DNA of 12,876 nt from positions 1 through 12,876 of the forward strand of contig JAIRSS010000120.1 of NCBI GenBank assembly GCA_031255315.1, given 5' to 3'. Shown piece after piece: positions 1 through 8,063 of this stretch. The notes under the pieces were generated by a model. It did no database searches. It had not been told where the DNA came from and saw only the letters and a list, made by a program, of their open reading frames with translations. This stretch comes from Spirochaetaceae bacterium. Its GTDB lineage: Bacteria; Spirochaetota; Spirochaetia; Treponematales; Breznakiellaceae. Both the position numbers and the translations under genes were made by a program. Each line of letters starts with the position of its first letter. The stretch's first letter is position 1.

Positions 1-890
1 CCAGGCCATCGCCGAAGCCGCCGCTGAACGGGAGAAACGTTTGGTTGGGGAGTACGCTGGGCGTTCCGCCGCGCTCTCCACCGAAACCACCGCGCTGGAA
101 AACCGGGTCCGGGAAATCCAGGAAGATATTGCCGCTATTGGCGCCAGGGCCGAAACGTTGCTGGCCGATCAGGACCAGGCGTTTGCCGCCCAAGCCGCAC
201 GGCAAGAGCGCGCCCTGGCCGAAGCTGCGGAAAAACAGAACCGCGCCGTCGCTGAAGCCGCCGCTGAACGGGAAAAGCGCCTGGTTGGGGAGTACGCTGG
301 GCGTTCCGCCGCGCTCTCCGCCGAAACCGCCGCGCTGGAAAGCCGCGTCCGGGAAATCCAGGAAGATATTGCCGCGGTTGTTACCAGGGCCGAAACGTTG
401 CTGGCTGATCAGGACCAGGCATTTGCCGCCCAAGCCGCGCGGCAAGAGCGCGCCCTGGCCGAAGCTGCGGAAAAACAGAATCAGGCTGTCGCCGAAGCCG
501 CCGCCGAACGGGAAAAGCGTCTGGCCGGGGAGTACGCCGGGCGTTCCGCCGCGCTCTCCGCCGAAACCGCCGCGCTGGAAAACCGGGTACAGGAAGTCAG
601 GGAAGAGATCGCCGCTATTGTTACCAGGGCCGAAACGCTGCTGGCCGATCAGGACCAGGCGTTTGCCGCCCAAGCCGCACGGCAAGAGCGCGCCCTGGCC
701 GAAGCTGCGGAAAAACAGAACCGGACCATTGTCGAAGCCGCAACTGAACAGGAGAAGCGCTTGGCTGAGGAGTACGCCGGACGCTTTGCTACCCTTTCCG
801 ATGGGACTGCCATCCTGGAGAGCCGGTTTCAGGATATTCAGGATGGGATTAACGGTATGGCATCCCGAACGGAAACTATACTTGCCGACG
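1..890 (+). repeat. 240-nt in-frame tandem repeat array
   Basis: Full units lie at 41-280, 281-520 and 521-760. A partial unit precedes them at the left edge and a diverged fourth follows from 761 to about 890. Units 1 and 2 differ at 7 of 80 residues, and units 2 and 3 at 13. Repeat residues 42-67 are identical in all three. At DNA level, 161-243 and 641-723 are identical, while the same stretch of the middle unit differs only at three silent sites. The spacing of exactly 240 nt keeps the frame. The array continues beyond the left edge, so the total copy number is unknown. Confidence 0.95.
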
Positions 891-3136
891 CCCTTTCTAG
901 AGCGGAAGCGAGAGCCCGGGTTGCTGCGGATGAGGAGTTAAGCCAATGGCAGACCAAAGTCGATAAAAACTTCTCCGCCTGGGAACAGGCCGTTTCCAAA
1001 GCGGAAGCCGAAACCCGTTCCCTCCTTTCTAACTTGGAAACCTCTTCTGGAAACCTTCGGGATCGCATCGCCGCCGACATTGCGGCTATAGGGGAACGAT
1101 TTACTGTATTTGAAAAGCAAACCGAAACGTCATTCTCCGAACTGGAGCAGCGGGTCCTCCAAACCGCCGAGGATACGGAGCAGAAAACTCTCGAAGCATC
1201 AGGGGAGCGGCTTGAAGAATACCGCCTTGCTCAGGCAGAGCAGTTCCGGCGATTGGATAACATGGCGGAGGACAGCGCCCGTCTGGATGAGGAACTCCGC
1301 CGGTATATGCAGGATACGGAAACCCGGGTCCGTCAGGACTTTGCTCAATTCGAACAGGAGGCCGCCCATAACCAGGCGGCGGCCTCCGATGCGTTTACCA
1401 ATGCCATTGCGGTGCTCAAGGCCGATATGGACCACGTGGAGGAGGAGTTGGCGTCTCTTAAGCAGAAAGCCTATGACAACGTATCTGAGAAACTTCAGAT
1501 ATTCGATGAAAACTTTATGGCGGATCTTTCCAAACGGGGTGAAGACATAGACCGCCGCCTTGAACAATGGCGGATGGATTTGGACGTGAATCTTGCTGCG
1601 TTCGCGGACGCCGCCACTGAAGAACGCCGGAAACTGGACGTTTCCCTCTCGGAAGAACTGCGGCGGCATCTTGCTGAACAGGATGCCCGGCTTATTACGG
1701 AATTAGAACATCTGAAAGATGAGACTGCGGCATTCGAGGAAGGCATACGGGGCCAGATGGCCCAAGGCGACGACTCGCTTCGTTCTTTCAAAGAGCAGCT
1801 TGAAAGGGATATAGCCGAAGTCCGGTCAGACGCTGAAAATTCGGTTAAGGCCGAATTGGGCCGGCACGCCCTTTCTGTGGCGGATACCCTCAAACAGGCC
1901 CAGCGGGATCTTGCCGCTTCCCTCCGGGAAATCACCAGTCAAGTGGAAGCCCGCGGCGGAGAGCTGGCCGGCCTCGCCGACGCCTCCCGTCAGGAACTGG
2001 AGGATTGGCAATCCAAAATCGTCGGGCAAATACATGATGTGGATGCCTTCATGAACGACATCCGCCAACGGACGCGGGAACTGTCGGCTGAAACTGACGA
2101 CCAGATCGCCGGTGTCCGTTCCTCTATCGTGGATGTTCAGACCGAAGCGGCAGCCCGCCGGACTGAATACTTCACCCGCATTGACGAGGAGGCTAAACGC
2201 CTGGATTCCCTCATTAAGGAAGCGGACCGGCACATTAAGGAATTCGTTACCCAGACCAAGCTGTTTGAACAGACCGACGCGCTCAAACGTGAATTGGAGC
2301 AGCACATAGAAGACTTCCGGAGCGATCTTGACCGGCTGGAGCAGCGCCGATCCGAGGCTGCGGAATTGGAAGGTAAATTCGTCAAGATTAAACGCCTGGA
2401 AGACGAAATCAACGCTAAAATGAACAATTTTCTTGCGGAAAAGCGCCGCATTGAACTCATGGAGAAGGACTTCAACCAGGTCATTCAAACATCCCTCGCG
2501 ATGGAAAGCAAACTAGCCCAAATTTCCGCTTCTGACGACACCCTCCAGGCTATGCAGATCCGCATCCGCAAGCTGGATGACGCCATGATGGAAGCGGAGG
2601 AAAAATATCAGCGCATAGAAAGAAAAAATCAAACCCTGGAAGCCACCAATGAAGGCATAGACCGCAACTTCCAAACTCTCCTGGAGACTGAAGCACATTT
2701 AAAGACTATCAATGCGGAGTTCAGCCGCCTCGCGAAGGAAAAGGACGCCCTCAAGTTCTCCCTAGAGAACCTCGGCGAGGAAATCGGGAAAGCGCAGACA
2801 ACAGCGGATAAACTTACGTTGTTGGACGGCGAACTTTCCACCATAGAAGAACGGCTCAGAGAAATGCAAGCGGCCCGGGAATGGCTTGCCCGGACTGAAA
2901 CCCGGCTGACCGAATTGGACAAGGAAATTCAGGATAAGATTAGACTTCTGGGTACGGCGCTGAAAAAAGACAGCGTTAAAGGCATGTCCCGGGATAAAGG
3001 CGCCCCGCCAATCCTTACCCGGGAAAACGTAATAAAACTCGCCCGCCAAGGCTGGACGGTGAGTCAAATCTCCGAGGCGTACAATCTTTCCAAGAGCGAA
3101 GTGGAGTTGATTATAGAAATGGGGTCAAGGGATTAG
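2..3136 (+). CDS. SpiroCoCo-family giant coiled-coil protein, 5' end missing
   Basis: Left-truncated frame, open from base 2 to the TAG at 3134-3136 (1044 codons visible). The TTG at 41 is internal, because the codons before it continue the repeat. The sequence is almost entirely Ala/Glu/Gln/Arg/Lys-rich alpha-helical coiled coil with no signal peptide or membrane segment in view, so it is probably a cytoplasmic filament or scaffold. The first ~280 visible residues are near-identical 80-residue repeats containing 11-residue subrepeats (RALAEAAEKQN, RAVAEAAAERE); non-repetitive coiled coil follows. The last ~40 residues form a separate small domain (ENVIKLARQGWTVSQISEAY) resembling the helix-turn-helix-like DUF6115 type. 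The family assignment rests on size, composition and this C-terminus; proteins of this architecture are typical of treponemes and their molecular role is not established. The true start and total length lie outside the window. Confidence 0.85.
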   Translation, partial: QAIAEAAAEREKRLVGEYAGRSAALSTETTALENRVREIQEDIAAIGARAETLLADQDQAFAAQAARQERALAEAAEKQNRAVAEAAAEREKRLVGEYAGRSAALSAETAALESRVREIQEDIAAVVTRAETLLADQDQAFAAQAARQERALAEAAEKQNQAVAEAAAEREKRLAGEYAGRSAALSAETAALENRVQEVREEIAAIVTRAETLLADQDQAFAAQAARQERALAEAAEKQNRTIVEAATEQEKRLAEEYAGRFATLSDGTAILESRFQDIQDGINGMASRTETILADALSRAEARARVAADEELSQWQTKVDKNFSAWEQAVSKAEAETRSLLSNLETSSGNLRDRIAADIAAIGERFTVFEKQTETSFSELEQRVLQTAEDTEQKTLEASGERLEEYRLAQAEQFRRLDNMAEDSARLDEELRRYMQDTETRVRQDFAQFEQEAAHNQAAASDAFTNAIAVLKADMDHVEEELASLKQKAYDNVSEKLQIFDENFMADLSKRGEDIDRRLEQWRMDLDVNLAAFADAATEERRKLDVSLSEELRRHLAEQDARLITELEHLKDETAAFEEGIRGQMAQGDDSLRSFKEQLERDIAEVRSDAENSVKAELGRHALSVADTLKQAQRDLAASLREITSQVEARGGELAGLADASRQELEDWQSKIVGQIHDVDAFMNDIRQRTRELSAETDDQIAGVRSSIVDVQTEAAARRTEYFTRIDEEAKRLDSLIKEADRHIKEFVTQTKLFEQTDALKRELEQHIEDFRSDLDRLEQRRSEAAELEGKFVKIKRLEDEINAKMNNFLAEKRRIELMEKDFNQVIQTSLAMESKLAQISASDDTLQAMQIRIRKLDDAMMEAEEKYQRIERKNQTLEATNEGIDRNFQTLLETEAHLKTINAEFSRLAKEKDALKFSLENLGEEIGKAQTTADKLTLLDGELSTIEERLREMQAAREWLARTETRLTELDKEIQDKIRLLGTALKKDSVKGMSRDKGAPPILTRENVIKLARQGWTVSQISEAYNLSKSEVELIIEMGSRD

Positions 3137-3234
3137 CCGCTCTTTACAGAGAAAAGAACATGGGTCTTGACTGCGATCAACAATTCCGTAGTTCTCTTGG
3201 GCGCGTTGCCGGTACGCCGTCGGCCCTCCAGGGG

Positions 3235-3263
3235 TGCGGGTCTTCAGAATTGCCGCGTTTTTT
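3235..3263 (+). terminator. Possible weak intrinsic terminator after the coiled-coil gene
   Basis: A short GCGG/CCGC stem (3236-3239 with 3253-3256) encloses a loop containing a small TCT/AGA inner stem. One base later comes a run of six T (3258-3263). The stem is short and about 100 nt past the stop codon, so this is only a candidate. The rest of the 3137-3387 gap shows no convincing gene; the open frame at 3160-3351 has no good ribosome site and no recognisable protein features. Confidence 0.3.
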
Positions 3264-3387
3264 AGTTAAATCACGGTACGAGACGTATACCCTGAGATTT
3301 TTCACGCTGCTATTTGCACGTTCTATGCTTTTGTGGTACTCTTTTTTATAGAGTCGGAGGGATCATGAAATTAATAAGGAGCAGTCT

Positions 3388-4353
3388 ATGAAGGCTCGAT
3401 ATATACGGCTGCTGGTTTTTATCCTGGTGGTTTTCACGCTGAACGTAACGGCTGCTTTTGCTCTGGAGGATCAGAAGGCGGCTCTGGTTAACATGAAAAC
3501 CATCCCGATGGGTGAAGTGGAAACCCTCGTTATCAACAGCAGCGCCGAGCTTCTGGTGCTTCTCGAAAGTAAAAACAGCAGCGTTGTGATAAAAGAATAC
3601 CAGGATGAGAGCCGGAAACGGGATAACAACCAGAACGGCGGCAACCGTTCTTTTACATCGATCATCCAATCTGATAGTGATGATGAATTCGAATATATCA
3701 TTGAAAGCATCACCCGAACCCCGTCATCGCCGACGGACGGGTATATCGAGGTTTACATTCCCTCCGCCTTCCGGGGGGCCTTCGCTATTACCGCCGCCGG
3801 CGGGATAATTCGTTCCGAAGTAGACCTGAACAGCGCCCGGTCTGTGGATATTACGATTACCAATGGGGACCTGGAACTTAAACAGGTGTCCGCCGGGGAG
3901 ATAAATATTGCCGTATCTTCCGGTTCGTTTCAGGCGGAAAAGCTTATTGGAACGGAAATAAACCTGCGCCATACCAGCGGGAGCATTGAGATCGGGAAGG
4001 CTCAGGGCGTGCTTTCTATTGAAGCCGTCAGCGGCCCTATTACGGTGCGGGAGCTTATCGGAGGAGGAAATATCGTTACCCAGGCCGGTACGATTGATGT
4101 TGGATTGCGGAACGCGATGAATGATTTTTCCTGCGCCCTTTCGACCGGTACTATTACGATAACGACGCCTGTGGATCTGTTTTTCAATTTGGACGTGGAA
4201 GCTGGAAGCGGTTCCATCACGGTTACGCCTCCCCGGGGAACCCCAATCACTACTCAGGGCGCCGCACAGTGGAATTTGGGCGCCGAGGCGGATATAACCA
4301 TTTCCGCCAGGATTTCAACCGGGTCCGTTACTATCGGACCGGGTAATCGCTAA
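3388..4353 (+). CDS. DUF4097-family exported beta-repeat protein
   Basis: A 321-residue protein. The first ~25 residues form a signal peptide: basic MKAR, hydrophobic core, and an AFA cleavage site before LEDQK. The mature part is rich in Ser/Thr/Gly/Ile, with short repeating beta-strand units of the kind SGSFQAEKLIG, TSGSIEIGKAQG and VSGPITVRELIG. This is the pattern of DUF4097 (adhesin-like beta-solenoid) proteins, which are usually periplasmic or surface-located and of unknown function. The start is set by AAGGAG at 3376-3381, six bases before the ATG. DUF4097 genes are often found near GntR/ABC-2 operons in other bacteria; here it is convergent with one and not co-transcribed. Family call good, function unknown. 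Confidence 0.85.
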   Translation: MKARYIRLLVFILVVFTLNVTAAFALEDQKAALVNMKTIPMGEVETLVINSSAELLVLLESKNSSVVIKEYQDESRKRDNNQNGGNRSFTSIIQSDSDDEFEYIIESITRTPSSPTDGYIEVYIPSAFRGAFAITAAGGIIRSEVDLNSARSVDITITNGDLELKQVSAGEINIAVSSGSFQAEKLIGTEINLRHTSGSIEIGKAQGVLSIEAVSGPITVRELIGGGNIVTQAGTIDVGLRNAMNDFSCALSTGTITITTPVDLFFNLDVEAGSGSITVTPPRGTPITTQGAAQWNLGAEADITISARISTGSVTIGPGNR

Positions 4354-4363
4354 CCGCACAGGC

Positions 4364-4383
4364 CAGGGGGAAATTTCCCCCTG
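4364..4383. terminator. Perfect 20-nt palindrome between convergent genes
   Basis: CAGGGGGAAATTTCCCCCTG lies 10 nt after the DUF4097 stop and 7 nt before the stop of the opposing permease gene. Because it is symmetrical it could end transcription from both sides. No run of T follows on either strand, so it is not a textbook Rho-independent terminator; it may act as a pause or RNA-protecting hairpin. Placement between two convergent genes is the main support. Confidence 0.55.
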
Positions 4384-4390
4384 TACCCTG

Positions 4391-5158
4391 TTACTCGAGG
4401 TTAAGTGTATGTTTGAGCAGCCAGCTTGTGCACCAAAGATAAAACGCGGCAAAGGCGGCTTCAATAAGAGTGATTACCAGCAGGCGCGGAACGCCCGTCA
4501 TGGGCAGCGTGAGGACGGCCCTGGTTAGCGGGTATTCCAGGATAAACAGGACCGCAAGGTACACGCCGAAACCAGCAAGACTGCGAAAACGGGGGACGAG
4601 TTGGCTGACCGTCATCGCGGCGTACATGAGGCATAGTTGCTGAAAAATAATCGTCAGTGAAATTACCGCCCCGATAATCAACGAGGCGTAGTCCGCGCCG
4701 TTCCATCTGGCTAAATCTTGCTGAAACATCAAGAGCGTGAATTTCAATATGTTTCCGGGATCAATAATAAGACCGAAGAGCAACCAGGACAGGATGCCCG
4801 CTATGCCGGTCAGCAGGAAGGTACAGAGGGCGGCTGTCGCTTTGGACGCGACAAGCTGCCATGTGGGAACCGGCAGCGTGAACATCAAGTAACCTTCATC
4901 TTTCAGGAAGTTATCCCGAAAGCGCAGGATTACCAGCGCCAAATTTACAACGATCAGCGCGGAGAACATCATCGGCCAGATTGTATAAAGAACCGATGTT
5001 ATTCTCCCCTGTTCCAGAATGTCCGTCGTGGCCGGGCTGAAACCCAGTCTAAGGCTGTTGATTCCTGCGGCAAGCGCCGGGGCCTGGAGCGCCAGATAGA
5101 GGGCGGGCATAATCCGCAGCAAGGCCTTGAATTCATACCGGAGTAATTTCCCTAGCAT
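4391..5158 (-). CDS. ABC-2-like transporter permease
   Basis: A 255-residue membrane protein with about six hydrophobic segments (roughly residues 15-32, 58-79, 103-132, 157-183, 193-209 and 225-248). It has a basic N-terminus (MLGKLLRYEFKALLR) and the motif DEGYLMFTLPVPTWQLVASK at residues 87-106, which I recognise as typical of ABC-2 permeases encoded beside YtrB-like ATPases. It presumably forms a transporter with the ATPase encoded just upstream. The ATG overlaps the ATPase stop by 7 nt and has GGGAGG at 5166-5171, seven bases upstream, so the two are probably translationally coupled. The substrate cannot be read from the sequence; related systems have been linked to cell-envelope stress and export. 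Confidence 0.85.
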   Translation of the reverse strand: MLGKLLRYEFKALLRIMPALYLALQAPALAAGINSLRLGFSPATTDILEQGRITSVLYTIWPMMFSALIVVNLALVILRFRDNFLKDEGYLMFTLPVPTWQLVASKATAALCTFLLTGIAGILSWLLFGLIIDPGNILKFTLLMFQQDLARWNGADYASLIIGAVISLTIIFQQLCLMYAAMTVSQLVPRFRSLAGFGVYLAVLFILEYPLTRAVLTLPMTGVPRLLVITLIEAAFAAFYLWCTSWLLKHTLNLE

Positions 5159-5853
5159 TTGAATACCTCCCTAAATAATCTATCAATGGACATGCCGTTT
5201 TCCGACCGGATGTCGTCGGCCCGTCCCTGGAGGATAATCCCGCCTTCTTTGAGGAAGACGACATCGTCCAGAATCTGTTCCACTTCCTGAATCTGATGCG
5301 TGGAGATCAACACGGCGGCATCCTCGCTGTAGTTGTTGATGATCGTGTTGATGATGTAGTCCCGGGCCGCCGGGTCTACGCCGCCTATTGGCTCATCAAG
5401 AAGATAGAGCCGCGCCGTGCGAGCCATCACGAGGATGAGCTGCACCTTTTCCCTGTTGCCCTTGGACAGGGTTTTGAACTGTTTATCCAGGCGTATACCC
5501 AGATTGGCGAGCATGGTCTCCGCGGCGTCCCGGTGAAAGTCCGCATAGAAACCGGCAAAAAACGACAGTATCTCCGTTATCCGCATCCAGCCGCTCACGA
5601 TGAAACGGTCGGGCAGGTAGGAAACCGCCGCTTTGCTTTCCACGCCGGTTTTCCCGCCTCCGATCAGCACTTCCCCGTCTGAAGGTTGTAAAAGTCCGTT
5701 CGCTAATTTGATCAGCGTTGTTTTGCCGCTGCCGTTGGGGCCCAGAAGTCCGGCGATCCGGCCCCTTTCTAAGCACAGGTTCACGCCGTTCAGCGCCGTC
5801 TGGCTGCCGTAGCGCTTGGATAAATTCCTGCATTCCAGTATCGGTTCGCTCAT
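5152..5853 (-). CDS. ABC transporter ATP-binding protein, YtrB-like
   Basis: A 233-residue ATPase starting MSEPILECRNLSKRYG. Walker A is GPNGSGKT (residues 38-45), the signature region is LSKGNREKV (129-137, a degenerate LSGGQ), Walker B is LYLLDEP (149-155) with the catalytic Glu, the D-loop is GGVD and the switch His is in STH (184-186). The usual Q-loop glutamine is not evident; YLPD (79-82) stands in its place. The ATG at 5853 is chosen over an in-frame upstream ATG at 5895 because GGGAGG (5860-5865) sits six bases before it, and it gives a 4-nt ATGA overlap with the preceding regulator gene. The upstream ATG would add 14 residues lacking family character. It energises the permease encoded next. 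Confidence 0.9.
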   Translation of the reverse strand: MSEPILECRNLSKRYGSQTALNGVNLCLERGRIAGLLGPNGSGKTTLIKLANGLLQPSDGEVLIGGGKTGVESKAAVSYLPDRFIVSGWMRITEILSFFAGFYADFHRDAAETMLANLGIRLDKQFKTLSKGNREKVQLILVMARTARLYLLDEPIGGVDPAARDYIINTIINNYSEDAAVLISTHQIQEVEQILDDVVFLKEGGIILQGRADDIRSENGMSIDRLFREVFKC

Positions 5854-6254
5854 AGTCCGCCTCCCTGTGTTCTCCCCGGCTCGTCCATTTGACACGACCG
5901 GGCTTTCTGCGCCTGGTCGAAGAGTTCACGAATTTCCCCGGCGCTGAACCCCAAGGATTCCATCGCGGAAAGCAGCGCCGCTATCCGTTCAGACGCCAAG
6001 TTCGACCGAAGTTCCTCAATCATTTGTGTATCCTCCGTTACCATTTTTCCACTTGCCCGCTTTGTAGAGAGCAAACCGTTCCGTTCCAGTTCGGACAATG
6101 CCCGCTGGACCGTGTTTGGGTTGACCGCATAAAAGGCTGCCAGTTCCCGGATGGAGTCTATTTTTGCCCCCGGGGCGAGCCTTCCCGCCGCGATCTGTCT
6201 TTTGATTTCGTCCATCAACTGCATATAGATGGGCCGTTCCGCATGAAATATCAT
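5850..6254 (-). CDS. GntR-family transcriptional regulator, YtrA subfamily
   Basis: A 134-residue regulator. A winged helix-turn-helix occupies about residues 8-75: PIYMQLMDEIKRQIAAGRL, then the recognition region PNTVQRALSELERNGLL and the wing around KRASGKMV. The C-terminal part is a short helical region (~50 residues) rather than a large ligand-binding domain; this is the mark of the YtrA subfamily, whose members usually repress an adjacent ABC transporter operon. First gene of the operon, overlapping the ATPase gene by 4 nt. The start has AGGA seven bases upstream; a stronger AGGAGG (6267-6272) lies 12 bases away and is better spaced for a three-codon ORF (ATG at 6262) that ends overlapping this start. 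Probably autoregulated through the palindrome in its promoter. Confidence 0.88.
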   Translation of the reverse strand: MIFHAERPIYMQLMDEIKRQIAAGRLAPGAKIDSIRELAAFYAVNPNTVQRALSELERNGLLSTKRASGKMVTEDTQMIEELRSNLASERIAALLSAMESLGFSAGEIRELFDQAQKARSCQMDEPGRTQGGGL

Positions 6255-6291
6255 TGAATCATCCTGCCTCCTGTTGAGTTAAGGTATCACT

Positions 6292-6326
6292 GTATTAATA
6301 ATATAATACATTAATACAAAAGTCAA
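6292..6326 (-). promoter_or_regulatory. Promoter and likely GntR operator of the ABC operon
   Basis: Read on the minus strand: -35 TTGACT (6321-6326), 17-nt spacer, -10 TATTAT (6298-6303). A 26-bp inverted repeat, GTATTAAT at 6292-6299 and ATTAATAC at 6310-6317 separated by 10 bp, covers the -10 and most of the spacer. GT...AC-ended palindromes are the usual form of GntR-family operators. Binding here would block RNA polymerase, so autorepression by the encoded GntR protein is the natural reading (inference). Confidence 0.7.
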
Positions 6327-6385
6327 GAGAAGTTGGGAAAAATGGGACGGTTTTTCAAGAGCCGGTCCGCAACCCGGAAGGATCG

Positions 6386-6396
6386 GGTATGATACC
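6386..6396. promoter_or_regulatory. Small palindrome in the divergent intergenic region
   Basis: GGTATgATACC, nested inside a wider CCCGG (6373-6377) / CCGGG (6399-6403) pair. It lies about 25 bp upstream of the predicted -35 of the DUF1538 gene, a plausible position for an activator site. No cognate regulator is identified and it could be chance. Confidence 0.25.
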
Positions 6397-6419
6397 TGCC
6401 GGGAAGCGGGATAATGATC

Positions 6420-6448
6420 TTGGTAATACGGCCTTTTCGTAGTATATT
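6420..6448 (+). promoter_or_regulatory. Probable promoter of the DUF1538-PII operon
   Basis: TTGGTA (6420-6425), a 17-nt spacer, then TATATT (6443-6448): 4/6 and 5/6 matches to the sigma-70 boxes at ideal spacing. Transcription would start near 6455, giving a leader of about 60 nt. Confidence 0.5.
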
Positions 6449-6515
6449 AAATGAATATTAACGAGCGGATAGTACATCCTGTACCATAATAGTAAAACGT
6501 TGTCCGGATGGGGTT

Positions 6516-8063
6516 ATGAATAAAGTCTTAAAAGAAAAGATTATGGAAGCCTTTTCTGCGGTGCTTCCTATTACGCTTATCGTGCTTATCACCAGCGTGG
6601 TACTTGTGCCGATGCCGGCTGGCACTGTCCTTATGTTTTTAGGCGGCGCCGCTCTGTTGATCGTGGGAATGGGGTTCTTCACCTTGGGGGCCGATATGGC
6701 CATGATGCCTATGGGCGAAGGTATTGGGATTCAACTCACCAAGACATCTAATCTGTTTATTGCCCTGTTTGTCAGTTTTATCATGGGTTTCGTTGTTACG
6801 ATTGCAGAACCGGACTTGCAGGTTCTGGCTCGGCAGGTCCCCGCTATCCCTCCTCTGGCGCTGATTTTAACGGTCGCTGTGGGAGTAGGTATCTTTTTGG
6901 TTGTCGCCGTACTCCGTATTCTGTTTCGGATTCAGCTTTCAATTTTACTGGTTATCTTTTACGCCCTCTTGTTCGGGGTGGTTTTCCTGGCGCCCCCCAA
7001 TTTCATCCCGGTAGCGTTTGATTCCGGAGGGGTTACCACCGGGCCCAACACGGTTCCCTTTATCTTGGCTATGGGTGTTGGCGTGGCGGCCCTCCGAAGT
7101 GATAAGGATTCCCAGGATGATAGTTTCGGCCTGGTGGCCTTGTGCAGCGTAGGGCCTATCCTGGCGGTCATCCTGCTGGGGCTTTTCTTTAATCCCAGTG
7201 GGGCCGAAGTTGTATCCAATACGGTTCCGGTGGTGGAAACGTCCCGGGACGTGGTAACAAGTTTCGCCGTGGAGCTTCCCGAATTTGCCCGGGAGGTATC
7301 CGGCGCTCTGGGCGCAATCGTTTTCTTTTTTATTGTTTTTCAGTTCGTATCCAAACGGTACAAGAAACATCAGCTTGGCCGTATAGCTATCGGGTTTCTC
7401 TACACGTTCATCGGTTTAGTGGTTTTTTTAACCGGCGTCAATGTGGGTTTTATCCCCGTAGGCCACCTTTTGGGCCTTCAACTGGCGGAGGCGCCTTTCA
7501 AATGGATCCTGGTCCCCCTGGGAATGCTGATTGGGTATTTCATCGTGGCGGCGGAACCGGCGGTGCATGTCCTGGTCAAGCAGGTCGAAGATATTTCCGC
7601 CGGGACCATCCCCCAAAGCGCTATGAAACGGGGTCTTTCCATCGGGATGGCGGCGGCATTAGGCTTGACGATGGCTCGCATCCTTGCGGGAATTCCTATC
7701 CTGTGGATATTGGTTCCCAGCTATGTCTTGGCTTTAAGCCTGACGTTCTTCGTCCCCAAAATATTCACCGGTATCGCCTTTGACTCAGGCGGCGTATGTT
7801 CCGGACCAATGACGTCAACCTTCCTTTTGCCCCTGGCGATGGGTGTTTGCGACGGCGTCGGAGGCAATTTGATGAAGGACGCCTTTGGTATTGTTGCTAT
7901 GGTTAGTATGGCGCCTTTAATCGTTATTCAATTAATGGGGCTTATCTACGCCAATAAGAAGACGAAGATATCCGCGAAGCGGGGTAAACAGGCTATTGAA
8001 GCGATTCCAGCCGAGGATGTCAGCGCTATTATCGAATTTGAGGAGGAAACTTCCAATGAATGA
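6516..8063 (+). CDS. DUF1538 domain membrane protein, probable transporter
   Basis: A 515-residue, very hydrophobic polytopic membrane protein with two homologous halves. AEPDLQVLARQV (residues 97-108) matches AEPAVHVLVKQV (346-357), and FDSGGVTTGPNT (168-179) matches FDSGGVCSGPMT (422-433); each half then has a Gly-rich helix and a DxFGxVA motif. The repeated AEP and FDSGG-GP signatures mark the DUF1538 family, which is uncharacterised as far as I know; repeated halves with Gly-rich conserved loops suggest a secondary transporter or channel (inference). The soluble C-terminal tail (about 480-515) is charged. Only a weak Shine-Dalgarno (GGATGGGG) precedes the ATG. The last 8 nt overlap the PII-like gene, so the two are expected to be made together and the PII-like protein probably regulates this protein. 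Confidence 0.85.
   Translation: MNKVLKEKIMEAFSAVLPITLIVLITSVVLVPMPAGTVLMFLGGAALLIVGMGFFTLGADMAMMPMGEGIGIQLTKTSNLFIALFVSFIMGFVVTIAEPDLQVLARQVPAIPPLALILTVAVGVGIFLVVAVLRILFRIQLSILLVIFYALLFGVVFLAPPNFIPVAFDSGGVTTGPNTVPFILAMGVGVAALRSDKDSQDDSFGLVALCSVGPILAVILLGLFFNPSGAEVVSNTVPVVETSRDVVTSFAVELPEFAREVSGALGAIVFFFIVFQFVSKRYKKHQLGRIAIGFLYTFIGLVVFLTGVNVGFIPVGHLLGLQLAEAPFKWILVPLGMLIGYFIVAAEPAVHVLVKQVEDISAGTIPQSAMKRGLSIGMAAALGLTMARILAGIPILWILVPSYVLALSLTFFVPKIFTGIAFDSGGVCSGPMTSTFLLPLAMGVCDGVGGNLMKDAFGIVAMVSMAPLIVIQLMGLIYANKKTKISAKRGKQAIEAIPAEDVSAIIEFEEETSNE

Noticed and set aside
1..890. CRISPR array
   Set aside because: Repeats are 240 nt, coding, contiguous and without spacers; this is a protein repeat.
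45..941. Long second open frame of 298 codons inside the coiled-coil gene
   Set aside because: It exists because the 240-nt repeat copies any stop-free stretch in every frame; its product is Pro/Arg/Lys-rich low-complexity sequence with no protein-like features.
3314..3342. Promoter of the DUF4097 gene (TTGCAC-17-TACTCT, or TTCACG-17-TATGCT just upstream)
   Set aside because: Two overlapping weak candidates, each with poor box matches; neither can be preferred from sequence alone.
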